Shown: positions 24,650 through 33,167, counted from the first letter of the stretch. The stretch: DNA of 64,000 nt from DATKJS01 sp964551995 (GCA_964551995.1 CAZKFD010000013.1:186001-250000), one strand, 5' to 3'. Numbers and translations: made by a program. Notes: generated from the sequence alone by a model not told the origin.

Positions 24650-25561
24650 TCACGCGGGTTTCGGGTCCGGCTCCCGGGGCCCGTTCGCCGGCGGGGCGAC
24701 GGCCGCTTCCAGCTTCTCGTTGATCAGGGCGGCGAGCTCCGCTCCCCAGAGCATGATGACCAGCGAGAAGGAGATCCACAGAAGGAAGAAGATGATCGAC
24801 GTCAGCGTCCCCTGGAGGAGCTTGTTCAGGACGACGCCGACAGCCGAGAAATGGACGACATAGAAGGCGAAGAGCCGCTTGAAAGCCTCGTAGAGAAGGG
24901 CCGCGATCGACGCCGGCAGCGCCGCCGCCCGGGTATGGACGCGGGTTTCCGGGATGAACTTGTAGAGGATGAAGAAGACGAGGAACATCAGGGCGTAGGG
25001 GATCAGGTACTGGATGAAGAAGTTATTGACGAGCCTGACGGCCCCGGGATTGACGTAGGAGAGCACGATATCGCTCTGCTGGAGGGACCGTCCGAGGGCC
25101 GTCCAGACGGCCGTGATGGCCAGGGAAAACAGCAGGATGATCCCGGTGATGAACATGACCAGGTATTCCATCAGGCGGTTGTAGAAGAAGGACCGGTGGT
25201 AGCTCGTCCGGAAGATCTGATTGATGGCGAGGATGAGGTTCGAGAACAGGAAGCTTCCGGCGATCAGGGAGCCCAGGAGCCCGAAGATCCCGAGGTTGGT
25301 GACGCTGCCGGAGAGGGTTTGGAGCCGGGTGAAAAATCCCGGCTCGGAGTGGGCGAAGAACTCGTCGGTGAAGATATTGAGGCTGCGGAGGGCGATCTCC
25401 GGGCTGCCGACGATCTTGGCCGAGGCGTAAAAGAAAAGCGCGAGAAGAGGCACGCAACAGAGAAGGGCGAAGTAGGAGATGACGATAGCCGAGGTCCAGC
25501 ACTTGTCGTCGTTGAACCGCTTGACGGAGGCGGTCAGTATCTTGAAGGCCGAGAACGTCAT
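24650..25561 (-). CDS. YihY/BrkB-family inner-membrane protein
   Basis: A 303-residue polytopic protein with about six hydrophobic helices. The family motif region SYFALLCCVPLLALFFYA near residues 28-50, the FLFSNLILAINQIFRTSYHR segment and the helix-Pro-Glu-Thr loop FIPETRV are typical of YihY/virulence factor BrkB, once misannotated as RNase BN. Function is unsettled; membrane-protein or envelope roles are proposed. It follows atpE by 43 bp on the same strand. Confidence 0.85.
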   Translation of the reverse strand: MTFSAFKILTASVKRFNDDKCWTSAIVISYFALLCCVPLLALFFYASAKIVGSPEIALRSLNIFTDEFFAHSEPGFFTRLQTLSGSVTNLGIFGLLGSLIAGSFLFSNLILAINQIFRTSYHRSFFYNRLMEYLVMFITGIILLFSLAITAVWTALGRSLQQSDIVLSYVNPGAVRLVNNFFIQYLIPYALMFLVFFILYKFIPETRVHTRAAALPASIAALLYEAFKRLFAFYVVHFSAVGVVLNKLLQGTLTSIIFFLLWISFSLVIMLWGAELAALINEKLEAAVAPPANGPREPDPKPA

Positions 25562-25604
25562 CCGTTCCGTTCCCCGTCGCCCGACGGGGCGCGCCCCGGG
25601 GGCC

Positions 25605-25952
25605 TTATGCGTACGCGCCCCACTTGACCATCAGGATGATGATCGTGATGAGCAGAGCGTAGATGACGAGGGTCTCGATCAGGACGAGCCCGAAGATGAG
25701 GAGAAAGCGGATGTGCGGCGCCGCGCCGGGGTTTCGGGAGATCCCCTCGCAGGCGCTGCTGATGGCCTTCGCTTGGCAGAAGGCTCCGGCCACGACCGAA
25801 AGGGCGATCACGGCTCCGCCGACGATCAGGGAGATCTTGAACAGCGACGCCCTGGCTGCGCCGGGCCCGGCGCTCTCCTGCGCCAGGAGCGGGACGGCGC
25901 TGACCGCCGCGAGAAAGATCAGGGCGCTCAAGGCTTTAAGTGTTCTTGTCAT
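25605..25952 (-). CDS. atpE: F-type ATP synthase c subunit, predicted sodium-binding, with signal-like N terminus
   Basis: The rotor-ring proteolipid. Its 115 residues exceed the usual 70-90 because the N terminus (about 1-25, ending LLAQ) resembles a signal peptide before the two-helix hairpin. The polar loop is EGISRNP. Helix 1 carries Gln60 and helix 2 carries Glu93-Thr94 with Tyr98 (LVLIETLVIYALL). Aligned on the R-N-P loop these fall at the Q32, E65, S66 and Y70 sites of the Ilyobacter sodium-binding c ring. It has AAAGGAG before the ATG. It follows atpB by 18 bp. Confidence 0.92.
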   Translation of the reverse strand: MTRTLKALSALIFLAAVSAVPLLAQESAGPGAARASLFKISLIVGGAVIALSVVAGAFCQAKAISSACEGISRNPGAAPHIRFLLIFGLVLIETLVIYALLITIIILMVKWGAYA

Positions 25953-25970
25953 GGCGGAACTCCTTTTCGT

Positions 25971-26714
25971 TTAATGGTCTTCTTCTTGGGCGATGGCCCC
26001 CGCGATATAGATGCAGGCGAGAAGGACGAAAACGAACGCCTGGATGATCGAGGTGAAGATGGCCACGGCCATGAAGGGCAGGGGAAGGAAAAAGGGGAGG
26101 ATGGAGGCCATGATCAGGATGAGGAGCTCTTCGGCGAAGATGTTTCCAAACAGCCGCATGGACAGCGAGACGGGCCGGGAGAAGTGGCTGATGATCTCGA
26201 TGGGGATCATCAGGGGAGCCAGCACGGGGATCGGCCCCACGAAATGCTTGAAGTACCCGAGCCCTTGGGCCTTGACGCCCTGGGCATGGTAATAGGAGAA
26301 CACCACGAGGGCGCAGCCGACGGTCACGTTGAGCTTGCTGGTCGGCGACATGAGGCCGGGGACGAGGCCGATGATGTTGCAGCTGAAGATGAAGATGCCG
26401 ACGGTCCCGATGACGGGAATGTACGGCCGGCCCTCCGGTCCGATAGTATCCGCGACGAGGCTTTCGAAGAGCCCGTAAATGAACTCGAGGACGCTCTGAC
26501 GCCTGGAGGGGACGAGGGCGAAGGACCGCGTGCACAGCCAGAAAACGACGACAAGGAGGGCCGTGACGATGATGACCATGACGACATAATCAGGGAAAAG
26601 ATGAAGCGGATCCGCGACCTTCACACCCGCCAGCCCGAGGAGCCTAGCCACCGGCTGGCCGAAGGTCCTGTTGAAAAGCTCGACGATGTACAGACTGTGT
26701 TCTAGGCCTTCCAT
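25971..26714 (-). CDS. atpB: F-type ATP synthase a subunit
   Basis: The stator channel subunit that passes ions to the c ring. The 247-residue protein has five to six membrane helices, and the essential arginine lies in SLSMRLFGNIFAEELL. An upstream GxxxPN-like LVPGLMSPTSKLN segment is also typical. The ATG at 26714 overlaps the end of atpI in another frame; longer upstream readings are shadow sequence. The genes for b, delta and F1 subunits are not adjacent, so they must lie elsewhere. Confidence 0.95.
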   Translation of the reverse strand: MEGLEHSLYIVELFNRTFGQPVARLLGLAGVKVADPLHLFPDYVVMVIIVTALLVVVFWLCTRSFALVPSRRQSVLEFIYGLFESLVADTIGPEGRPYIPVIGTVGIFIFSCNIIGLVPGLMSPTSKLNVTVGCALVVFSYYHAQGVKAQGLGYFKHFVGPIPVLAPLMIPIEIISHFSRPVSLSMRLFGNIFAEELLILIMASILPFFLPLPFMAVAIFTSIIQAFVFVLLACIYIAGAIAQEEDH

Positions 26715-27106
26715 GTCTTCATGCGAAGGAGGCCCCTCACCCCTTCCGCCAGCATCACCAGGATGAGCACGGAAAAGCCGGCGCCGAAAGCAAGGAGCCT
26801 CTTCGGAAAGAGGAGAATTATAATGAAAAAGACCCCGCAAATCAACAACAGCCGGAGGCCGTAGAGGAGAACGGCGGACCGGAGGGCGCCCGCCTTTTCC
26901 CGGAGGAGAAAACGGGTCATGGACTGCCTGAGCCAGAGGAAGCCCAGGGCCGCGAGCGCTCCCCCTCCCAGGAAGAGGAGGCCGGCCGGGAGGCCGGCGA
27001 GGACGGCAACGGCTTCCGCCAGGAGGGCGGCCAGAACGAGGACTTCCCTGGGAATCCGGCGAAGGATGCATTCCTCCTCGGGGTCGAAGGACGTCACGGC
27101 GGTCAT
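26702..27106 (-). CDS. atpI: AtpI-like ATP synthase assembly protein
   Basis: A 134-residue membrane protein with four hydrophobic helices, directly upstream of and overlapping atpB by 13 nt. AtpI-type proteins help c-ring assembly or magnesium supply; sequence conservation is weak, so the name depends on position, size and topology. The ATG at 27106 is only six bases from a TATACT -10 box, predicting a leaderless transcript. Confidence 0.7.
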   Translation of the reverse strand: MTAVTSFDPEEECILRRIPREVLVLAALLAEAVAVLAGLPAGLLFLGGGALAALGFLWLRQSMTRFLLREKAGALRSAVLLYGLRLLLICGVFFIIILLFPKRLLAFGAGFSVLILVMLAEGVRGLLRMKTWKA

Positions 27107-27112
27107 AGGGTC

Positions 27113-27143
27113 AGTATAGCATTTTTCCGCGTGTCCTTGACAA
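27113..27143 (-). promoter_or_regulatory. Extended -10 promoter of atpI-atpB-atpE
   Basis: On the minus strand TTGTCA is followed after 19 bp by TATACT (27113-27118), preceded by TGC, an extended -10. GACCCT then leads into the ATG at 27106. The -35 shares bases with the -35 of the divergent promoter at 27137. Confidence 0.55.
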
Positions 27144-27165
27144 TCCGGCCGCCGTTATTGAGAAT
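27137..27165 (+). promoter_or_regulatory. Divergent promoter upstream of the membrane protein at 27211
   Basis: TTGACA (27137-27142) and GAGAAT (27160-27165) are separated by 17 bp. Its -35 coincides with the -35 of the opposing atpI promoter, so the two are likely to compete. Confidence 0.5.
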
Positions 27166-27210
27166 AGTCGCGCAGCGGCCAACCGCCTCGGAGCCGGGAG
27201 GGACAAGCCG

Positions 27211-27579
27211 ATGACGACGTCATTCGTGATTCGGATTTTGGGCATTTTCCTGGGGATCCTGGCCAGGACGCTTCTTCCCTGGCTGAGAAAGCTCAAGGAA
27301 GGCGAGGTCCGCGGCTTCGGGCCCCGATACGTGTATTCGGCCCTGGCTTCCCTGGCCGTCGGCATCGTCCTGACCCTGGTTGTTTTCCCCCAGTTCGAAG
27401 GCGGCGCCGCGGGGAGCTCATTCGAAGACTTTTTCAAGCTCTTTTGTCTGGCCTTCGGTTTCGGCTTCGGCTGGAACGCCCTTGTTCTCGAAGGCGGGGC
27501 CTGGGCGGGTTCCCGTAGGGCCGGGGCCGTCCTCGACGAAGCCTCGTCAGGGGAGGAAGCGGGAGTTGAACGGGAATAG
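27211..27579 (+). CDS. Small membrane protein of unknown function
   Basis: A 122-residue protein with hydrophobic segments at about 4-24, 45-63 and 85-105 and a charged, Glu-rich tail. The arrangement with GGAGGG before ATG 27211 and a promoter of its own supports a real gene. I do not recognise a family. It precedes atpZ by 57 bp and so may be co-transcribed with it, but no functional link can be shown. Confidence 0.65.
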   Translation: MTTSFVIRILGIFLGILARTLLPWLRKLKEGEVRGFGPRYVYSALASLAVGIVLTLVVFPQFEGGAAGSSFEDFFKLFCLAFGFGFGWNALVLEGGAWAGSRRAGAVLDEASSGEEAGVERE

Positions 27580-27636
27580 CCGTCTCCGCCGGCCCGCCGC
27601 CGGGACAACGCCGGAGACCCGCGCCGGAGATGAGAG

Positions 27637-27879
27637 ATGACGGCCGGCCCGAAACCGCCGCGTTCCGGCTTTCGCAGGATCGCCGAATTGAGCTCCATCG
27701 GGCTCATGCTGCCGGCCTCCATCGTCGTCGGGCTCGTTTTCGGCTATTTCCTCGACCGGTGGCTCGGCACCGGGCCGTGGCTTCTCCTCGTTTTCACGGT
27801 CCTCGGCGTCGCCTCGGGGATCCTGAGCCTCTTCCGGGCCCTTAAGAAATTGGACAGGGATACTTCGCCCGACGACTGA
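27637..27879 (+). CDS. AtpZ/AtpI-type ATP synthase accessory protein
   Basis: An 80-residue protein with two membrane helices. The segment SSIGLMLPASIVVGLVFGYF followed by DRWLGTGPWLL is the signature of the AtpZ (ATPase gene 1) family, thought to form a small channel aiding ATP synthase assembly. It is unusual that it is on the strand opposite to atpI-atpB-atpE. It has GGAG before the ATG. Confidence 0.8.
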   Translation: MTAGPKPPRSGFRRIAELSSIGLMLPASIVVGLVFGYFLDRWLGTGPWLLLVFTVLGVASGILSLFRALKKLDRDTSPDD

Positions 27880-27921
27880 CGGAGGCTTCCGTCGCGGCGG
27901 CCGGTCCGGAGCCCCGGACGT

Positions 27922-27951
27922 TTGATTCCCCACCGGGCGATATGCTAGATT
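27922..27951 (+). promoter_or_regulatory. Promoter of lptD, predicted leaderless
   Basis: TTGATT (27922-27927) and TAGATT (27946-27951) are separated by 18 bp. Only seven bases (CGAGGCG) separate the -10 from the lptD ATG, with no ribosome binding site. Confidence 0.45.
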
Positions 27952-27958
27952 CGAGGCG

Positions 27959-30145
27959 ATGAATTCCCGATCCTTCGAGTGGAGGCGCCGGGCCCTCGTG
28001 ACTCTTTTTGCCCTGGCCGCCTTCTCCTCCGGGCCCCCCTCGGGCCGGGCCGTCTCTTCCGGCCGCCAGGAAGGCGGAGGCGCGGGTGAGGTTACGATCG
28101 TCGCCCGGAACAAGGAGATGACCAAGGACCGGATCTATGCCACGGGCGACGTGGAGATCCATTACCGGGACACGCTGCTCTTTGCCGATAGAGTGGAATA
28201 CACACCCGGAACCAAGGACGTCCTGGCCGATGGGAACGTCGTCATTCAGCTTGCGGATGAAGTCATCCGGGCTGAACGGGCCGTTTTCAACCTCGACACC
28301 GGGATTGGCAAGATCGAGAAAGCCTCGGGGATGATCGAACCGTCCCTCTTTTATTCGGCCTCGTCGATCGAGAGGGTGGCCCCGGACGTCTATGACCTCG
28401 GCCGGGCCCGGGTCACGACGTGCTCGCAGCCGGTCCCGCGCTGGATCATTTCGTTTTCCCGGGCCGTCCTGAAAAAGGGCTCTTCCGTCAGGATGTGGGA
28501 CGCCGTCTTCACGCTTAAGAGCATCCCCATTTTCTACCTGCCCTACCTCAGCTATCCGCTGGAAGACCGCGCCACGGGGTTTCTCATGCCCAACATCGGC
28601 TTCTCGGCGGCCAAGGGCTTCCTTGTTTCCGAAAGTTTCTATTGGGCCATCGCTAGGAACATGGACGCGACCGCCGGGGTAGATTACTATCCCACCGAAG
28701 GTGTGGGCCTGGCCCTGCAATACCGCTATCTGCTTGCGAAAGGCACCGGCGGCCAGCTCGACCTCTACTACTTCATATTCAATCCGAACGCCCCGAACGC
28801 CGACCTGGGCTCCAGCGCCGTCATCCGCCTGAAGCACAATGAGGACCTGCCCGGCGGGTTCACCCTGGCCGCCAGCGTCGACTACGAGTCGTCCTTCAAC
28901 TTCTTGCAGAATTTCGACACGGACTTCAGCCAGGCCTCCGTCTCCAACCAGAGCTCCCAGGTGTTCCTTTCGCGCTCGTGGTCCAGCTTCAACGTGAGCG
29001 TGCGCGTCTCCCGTGTGGCGACGTATTTCGCAGACGTCAACGACTCCATCGTCAGCACTTCTCTCCCCCAGGTCAGCTTCAATGTCTTCAAGGTCAAGCT
29101 CTTCTCCCCGGTTTACTTTTCGATGACCGGCCTGTTCAACAGCTGGCAGTACGGCTGGAACTCGGAATACCAGGCCGGGACAGAGCGCCATTCGACCGAC
29201 CTGACGGTCAGCCCAACGCTCACGGTCCCCTTTTCCTCTATCCCCTGGCTGACGGCCAATACCTCCCTGGCCGTCAACCTCGCCTATTACGGCGAGAGCC
29301 TCGTCCCGGGGACGACCCAGATCGTCAACACCCCGCTCTTCACCAAGAACGTCGCCGTCAGCCTGGACCTCACGGGGCCGGTCCTTTACAAAATCTTTTA
29401 CGACGCGGACGGCGAACCTCGGCTCAAGAACATCATCGAGCCGTCATTCAACTACACGTACGACAGCCCGATCAGTCAGTCCGACCGGATCGTGACTCCC
29501 TACGGGTTTTACCTCACGAACCAGATGAGCTACGGCGTGACGAGCCGCTTCCTCCTCAAGGAGAACGACCGGCCGGTCGAGGTGCTGGCCTTCGGCCTGA
29601 GCCAGACGTATTATTTCTCGCCGCAGAACGGCCCTCTCAGCCAGTATCTCGTCGACGGGAAACCGCCGCGGTTTTCGGAGATCACCGGGTTCATCCGGTA
29701 CTACCCGAACGAGAACTACAGCGTCGACGCGGCGCTCGGCTTCAATCCGTACTACCATGACTTCGCGACCCTTCGGCTGACGGCCACGGCGGGCTCGAAA
29801 GCCGACGGCCGGTTCGTGTCCCTCAATTGGTACCGGAGCCTGAACGCCTGGCTCACCGGAATCAACCCCGAGCTCCTGGCCCTCTACAACCGGCACCAGA
29901 TCGGCGCGAGCTTCGGCTGGCGGTTTCCGACGCTGAGAGTCCAGGGGGAGGTCGACTACAACATCCAGACCAAGCGGCTGCTCTACACGGCCGCCCAGAT
30001 CATCTACCATTACCAATGCCTCGATTTCCAGTTCGAGTTCGGCTCGTCGTTCTACCTGCCCCAGCCGACCACAGAGTTCAAGTTCTCCATAGGTCTCGGG
30101 AATATCGGGCGGGCGCCCGACCTGCTGGGCGGGTTCGGTTTCTAG
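27959..30145 (+). CDS. lptD: LPS-assembly protein LptD
   Basis: An outer-membrane beta-barrel that inserts lipopolysaccharide. Its 728 residues start with a signal-like region (VTLFALAAFSSGPPSGRAV), then an OstA/LptA-like beta-jellyroll (about 45-140, IYATGDVEIHYRDTLLFADR), then the barrel with repeated aromatic strands ending in a C-terminal Phe. RATGFLMPNIGFSAAKG matches the LptD core. The LptD cysteine pairs are not obvious. Its presence is the best evidence for an LPS-bearing outer membrane. It ends 11 bp from the convergent purF. Confidence 0.92.
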   Translation: MNSRSFEWRRRALVTLFALAAFSSGPPSGRAVSSGRQEGGGAGEVTIVARNKEMTKDRIYATGDVEIHYRDTLLFADRVEYTPGTKDVLADGNVVIQLADEVIRAERAVFNLDTGIGKIEKASGMIEPSLFYSASSIERVAPDVYDLGRARVTTCSQPVPRWIISFSRAVLKKGSSVRMWDAVFTLKSIPIFYLPYLSYPLEDRATGFLMPNIGFSAAKGFLVSESFYWAIARNMDATAGVDYYPTEGVGLALQYRYLLAKGTGGQLDLYYFIFNPNAPNADLGSSAVIRLKHNEDLPGGFTLAASVDYESSFNFLQNFDTDFSQASVSNQSSQVFLSRSWSSFNVSVRVSRVATYFADVNDSIVSTSLPQVSFNVFKVKLFSPVYFSMTGLFNSWQYGWNSEYQAGTERHSTDLTVSPTLTVPFSSIPWLTANTSLAVNLAYYGESLVPGTTQIVNTPLFTKNVAVSLDLTGPVLYKIFYDADGEPRLKNIIEPSFNYTYDSPISQSDRIVTPYGFYLTNQMSYGVTSRFLLKENDRPVEVLAFGLSQTYYFSPQNGPLSQYLVDGKPPRFSEITGFIRYYPNENYSVDAALGFNPYYHDFATLRLTATAGSKADGRFVSLNWYRSLNAWLTGINPELLALYNRHQIGASFGWRFPTLRVQGEVDYNIQTKRLLYTAAQIIYHYQCLDFQFEFGSSFYLPQPTTEFKFSIGLGNIGRAPDLLGGFGF

Positions 30146-30156
30146 CGCGGCCCGGG

Positions 30157-31626
30157 CTAGATGTTGAGCTCGAGCTGGCTGTCCTGGGCGAGTTTCCGCT
30201 CCGTCTCAATGTTCTCGAGGAGGTCCGGCGTGATATCGCCGGTCGGGTAGATCCCGTCGAAGCAGGCGGCGCAGAAGTTCTTGATCTTCGGGTTCTCCAT
30301 CCGGACGGCCTTCTTGAGGGCGTCGAGCTTCTGGTAGATGACCTTGTCGGCCCCGATCCGTTTGGCGACGGCCCGCTCGTCGGCGTCCTGGGCCACGAAC
30401 TCGGTCTTCGTCTGCATGTCGATGCCGTAGACGCAGGGGTGCCGGAGGGGCGGAGAGTAGGACGCGAAATACACCTTCTTCGCCCCGCATTCGCGGATCA
30501 TCTCGATGATGGCCCGCGACGTGTTGCCGCGCACGATGCTGTCGTCGACGAGGAGGACCTTTTTGCCGCGGATCTCGGAGGCGATGGGGTTGAGCTTCGA
30601 GTGCACCGAGTCCTTCCGCTTGTCGACGCTCGGCATGATGAAGGTCCGGCCGATGTAGCGGTTCTTGACGAGTGCCTCGCTGTACTTCAGGCGGAGCGCC
30701 CGGGCGATCTCGATCGCGGCGTCGCGAGCGGAGTCCGGCACGGGGACGACGACGTCGATGTCAAGCCTCCTCTTCCGAATCTCGGCGGCGAGGAAGCGGC
30801 CGAGGTTGACACGGCACTTGTAGACGTTCGCGTTGTCGATGAACGAATCCGGGCGGGCGAAGTAGACCCATTCGAAGAGGCAGGGCGAATGGGCGCAGTG
30901 GGCCAGCCGTTTCTTGTGAAGGTGCCGCTTCTTATCGAGAAAGACGACCTGGCCGGCCTCGATATCGTTGATCTCGCTGAAGTTCATGATGTTGAGCGTC
31001 ACCGTCTCGGAAGCGACCGCGTAGGAGGGGAGGAGGCCGTCCTTGCGCGTGCCGTAGGCGAGGGGCTTGATCCCGTACGGGTCGCGGAAAGCCACGAGCC
31101 CCTGTTCGGCAATGTAGGCGACGACGGAGTAGCTGCCCTTGACTTTCCTGAAGATGCTCTCGACGGCCCTGTAGATGTGCTCCGGCTCCAGGGTCCTGGC
31201 CTTCTCGCGGGCCAGGGACTCGGCGAAGATGTTGAGGAGGATCTCAACGTCACAGTCGGAGTTCAGAAGGCGGTGGTATTTCTCGAAGAGCTCCTGCCGC
31301 AGCTCCTTGAAGTTGGCCACGTTGCCGTTGTGGGCCATGATGATGCCGAACGGGGAGTTGAGCTGGAAGGGTTGGGCATCCTCGCCGCCACCGCCGCCGA
31401 TCGTCGGATAGCGCGTGTGGCCGACGCCGATCGGGCCGTGGAGGCTATGGATGGCCTCGACGGTGAAAATGTCGCGAACAAGGCCGTTGCCCTTCGCCGT
31501 GTGGAAGCGCCCGTCGTAGGTGATAATCCCGGCCGCGTCCTGGCCGCGGTGCTGCATGGCCAAGAGGCCCTGATAAAGGTCCCGGATGACAGAATCGTTG
31601 GCCCAGATCCCGATGACGCCGCACAT
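30157..31626 (-). CDS. purF: Amidophosphoribosyltransferase
   Basis: The first committed step of purine synthesis: PRPP plus glutamine to phosphoribosylamine. The Ntn glutaminase nucleophile is Cys2 (MCGVIGIWA), and the PRPP loop is VLLVDDSIVRGNTSR. The pair FCAACFDGIYP plus earlier cysteines indicates the [4Fe-4S]-containing type, which would be oxygen-sensitive. No cleaved propeptide precedes Cys2. The 489 residues have normal length. The ATG is nine bases from a TATAAT box, again suggesting little or no leader. No other pur genes are nearby. Confidence 0.96.
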   Translation of the reverse strand: MCGVIGIWANDSVIRDLYQGLLAMQHRGQDAAGIITYDGRFHTAKGNGLVRDIFTVEAIHSLHGPIGVGHTRYPTIGGGGGEDAQPFQLNSPFGIIMAHNGNVANFKELRQELFEKYHRLLNSDCDVEILLNIFAESLAREKARTLEPEHIYRAVESIFRKVKGSYSVVAYIAEQGLVAFRDPYGIKPLAYGTRKDGLLPSYAVASETVTLNIMNFSEINDIEAGQVVFLDKKRHLHKKRLAHCAHSPCLFEWVYFARPDSFIDNANVYKCRVNLGRFLAAEIRKRRLDIDVVVPVPDSARDAAIEIARALRLKYSEALVKNRYIGRTFIMPSVDKRKDSVHSKLNPIASEIRGKKVLLVDDSIVRGNTSRAIIEMIRECGAKKVYFASYSPPLRHPCVYGIDMQTKTEFVAQDADERAVAKRIGADKVIYQKLDALKKAVRMENPKIKNFCAACFDGIYPTGDITPDLLENIETERKLAQDSQLELNI

Positions 31627-31635
31627 GGCGCCTTC

Positions 31636-31664
31636 ATTATATGGGATTCGAAACCCGAAATAAA
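31636..31664 (-). promoter_or_regulatory. Promoter of purF
   Basis: On the minus strand a perfect TATAAT (31636-31641) is preceded at 17 bp by a weak TTTATT. GAAGGCGCC separates the -10 from the ATG, giving an expected 5' leader of only a few bases. Confidence 0.5.
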
Positions 31665-31695
31665 TAGGAAAGGAGGCCGGGACGGAGCGCCGGGA

Positions 31696-31884
31696 TCAAT
31701 CCCGGTCCGCGCGGCCCGGCTCGACGGTGGCCTCGTCGATGAGCATGACCGGGATGTCGTCGCGGATGGGATAGACGCGGTGGCAGCTCACGCACTTCAA
31801 TCCCTTCTCGTCGGCGGTGAGCCTGACCTCCGTCTTGCAGAGGGGACAGGCCAGGATGCTGAGAAGCTTCGGGTTGACGGACAT
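31696..31884 (-). CDS. Trm112/YcaR-like zinc-ribbon protein
   Basis: A 62-residue protein with two CxxC pairs (ACPLCKTEV and CVSCHRVYPIRDDIPVML). The YPIRDDIPVMLIDEA ending is diagnostic of the Trm112p-like family. Eukaryotic Trm112 activates methyltransferases; the bacterial role is unproven, though it often occurs near LPS or lipid A genes such as lpxK and kdsB. ATG 31884 is preferred over GTG 31887. It stands alone between purF and the barrel protein. Confidence 0.88.
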   Translation of the reverse strand: MSVNPKLLSILACPLCKTEVRLTADEKGLKCVSCHRVYPIRDDIPVMLIDEATVEPGRADRD

Positions 31885-31974
31885 CACACCCTCCCATTCC
31901 CAGAATATTCGAGGGCGTGCTCCAGGTCAAGCCCGGCCGGGCCGCCGCCCTCCGCGAACGGCGCTCCCGCCCGG

Positions 31975-33150
31975 TCAAAACCGGAACCTGACGCCCATCC
32001 GAAAGACTGTCCCGCTCAGGTTGACCTCGGCCGCCCGGGCGCCCACGACGCCCTCCTCGCTCGGCCGGGCCGTGCGGACAAGGAGGAGGTTATAGGTCGC
32101 CCCGTTCGCTCCGATCTTCTGAAAATACCACAGCGTCCCCGACTCCTCCGTGGCCGTGCCCGTCGCATCGGAGAAGGTTCCGGAGCCGCTGAAGTTGTCC
32201 AGGCTGGCCAGGCGGAAGCCCGCCTCGCCGAAGACGAGGAGGTTCCGGCCGACGGCGAACTCCCCGCCGGCCCCAACCTCCATCCCGAGCGTGTGGGCCG
32301 TGGCCGTTCCGTTCCATCTCTCCTGGGTGCCATCGGGATTGACGAGATGGTCATCGTATCCGGCCTTCGCGGTGTAATACCCGAGGCTCCCCCGGATATA
32401 GAAATCCCTTCCCGGGAAGAAGCGGACTCCGATCTTGACAGGGACGGCCTGGAGACTTACATGGGTGGTCGTCATCGGTGGCAGCAGCGGAGACACGTTC
32501 TCGGCCGCGTACGTCACCGTGCCGGACCGCCAGCCGTTCAGATATTCCGTCCCGACGGTCACCCCGAACCAGGGAGAGAGCCGGTAGGTGAGCTCGACTC
32601 CGAGAACGTAGGCCAGGTGGAGGCTGGCAATCGAGCCGCTGGAGGCGAGGTCCAGGAGGGCGCCGTTATATGCGGCCAGGCCCCGGGCGCCGTTGTTGAG
32701 GTCGTCGGCTATGACGGTGCTGATGCCGGCGGAGACGTCGATGTCGACGGGGATAAGGCTCTGCCTCCCGGCGGGGCCGGCCGCGGCCGGCACGCCGCGG
32801 GCCGGACCGCGTGACACGGACCCGGGCGGGCCCGCAGGCGGGGTCGCGGACGGAGGTGATTCGCCGACGACGGTGACGAGGCTTTCGTGAATGTAGCCGC
32901 CGATCACTCCCCCGTCCTCGAGCGTGTACCGGACGAGGAACCATTCCCCTTCCTTCTTGTCGACCTGAAGGATCGTCCCTTCGGGGATTTGCTGGATGAT
33001 GGCGCTGCTGATGTCCGGCCTCTCCCTGAGATTGGCCTGCTCGGCCGTGACCTTGACCTTCAGCGGATGCGGGGGTGTCTCCTGGGCCGGACAGACGAGG
33101 GCCAGGCTCAGGACCGTCAAGACGGGAAAGAGCAGGGCGCGTGTTCTCAT
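31975..33150 (-). CDS. Secreted SH3-domain protein with a predicted outer-membrane beta-barrel
   Basis: A 391-residue protein with a clear signal peptide (cut near CPAQ-ETPP), a bacterial SH3 domain (about 30-95, TAEQANLRERPDISS), a Pro/Gly/Ala-rich linker (about 97-128) and a C-terminal barrel-like domain of alternating strands ending FRMGVRFRF, with the terminal Phe required by BamA recognition. SH3 domains of this type usually bind cell-wall peptides, so the protein may tie the outer membrane to peptidoglycan. No close family is recognised. Confidence 0.8.
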   Translation of the reverse strand: MRTRALLFPVLTVLSLALVCPAQETPPHPLKVKVTAEQANLRERPDISSAIIQQIPEGTILQVDKKEGEWFLVRYTLEDGGVIGGYIHESLVTVVGESPPSATPPAGPPGSVSRGPARGVPAAAGPAGRQSLIPVDIDVSAGISTVIADDLNNGARGLAAYNGALLDLASSGSIASLHLAYVLGVELTYRLSPWFGVTVGTEYLNGWRSGTVTYAAENVSPLLPPMTTTHVSLQAVPVKIGVRFFPGRDFYIRGSLGYYTAKAGYDDHLVNPDGTQERWNGTATAHTLGMEVGAGGEFAVGRNLLVFGEAGFRLASLDNFSGSGTFSDATGTATEESGTLWYFQKIGANGATYNLLLVRTARPSEEGVVGARAAEVNLSGTVFRMGVRFRF

Positions 33151-33167
33151 AACCTCACCTGTCGGGG

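Noticed and set aside
29827..32814. A 995-codon plus-strand frame over purF and the barrel gene
   Set aside because: It covers the strand opposite PurF, whose motifs are complete, and shows the composition of a GC-bias shadow.
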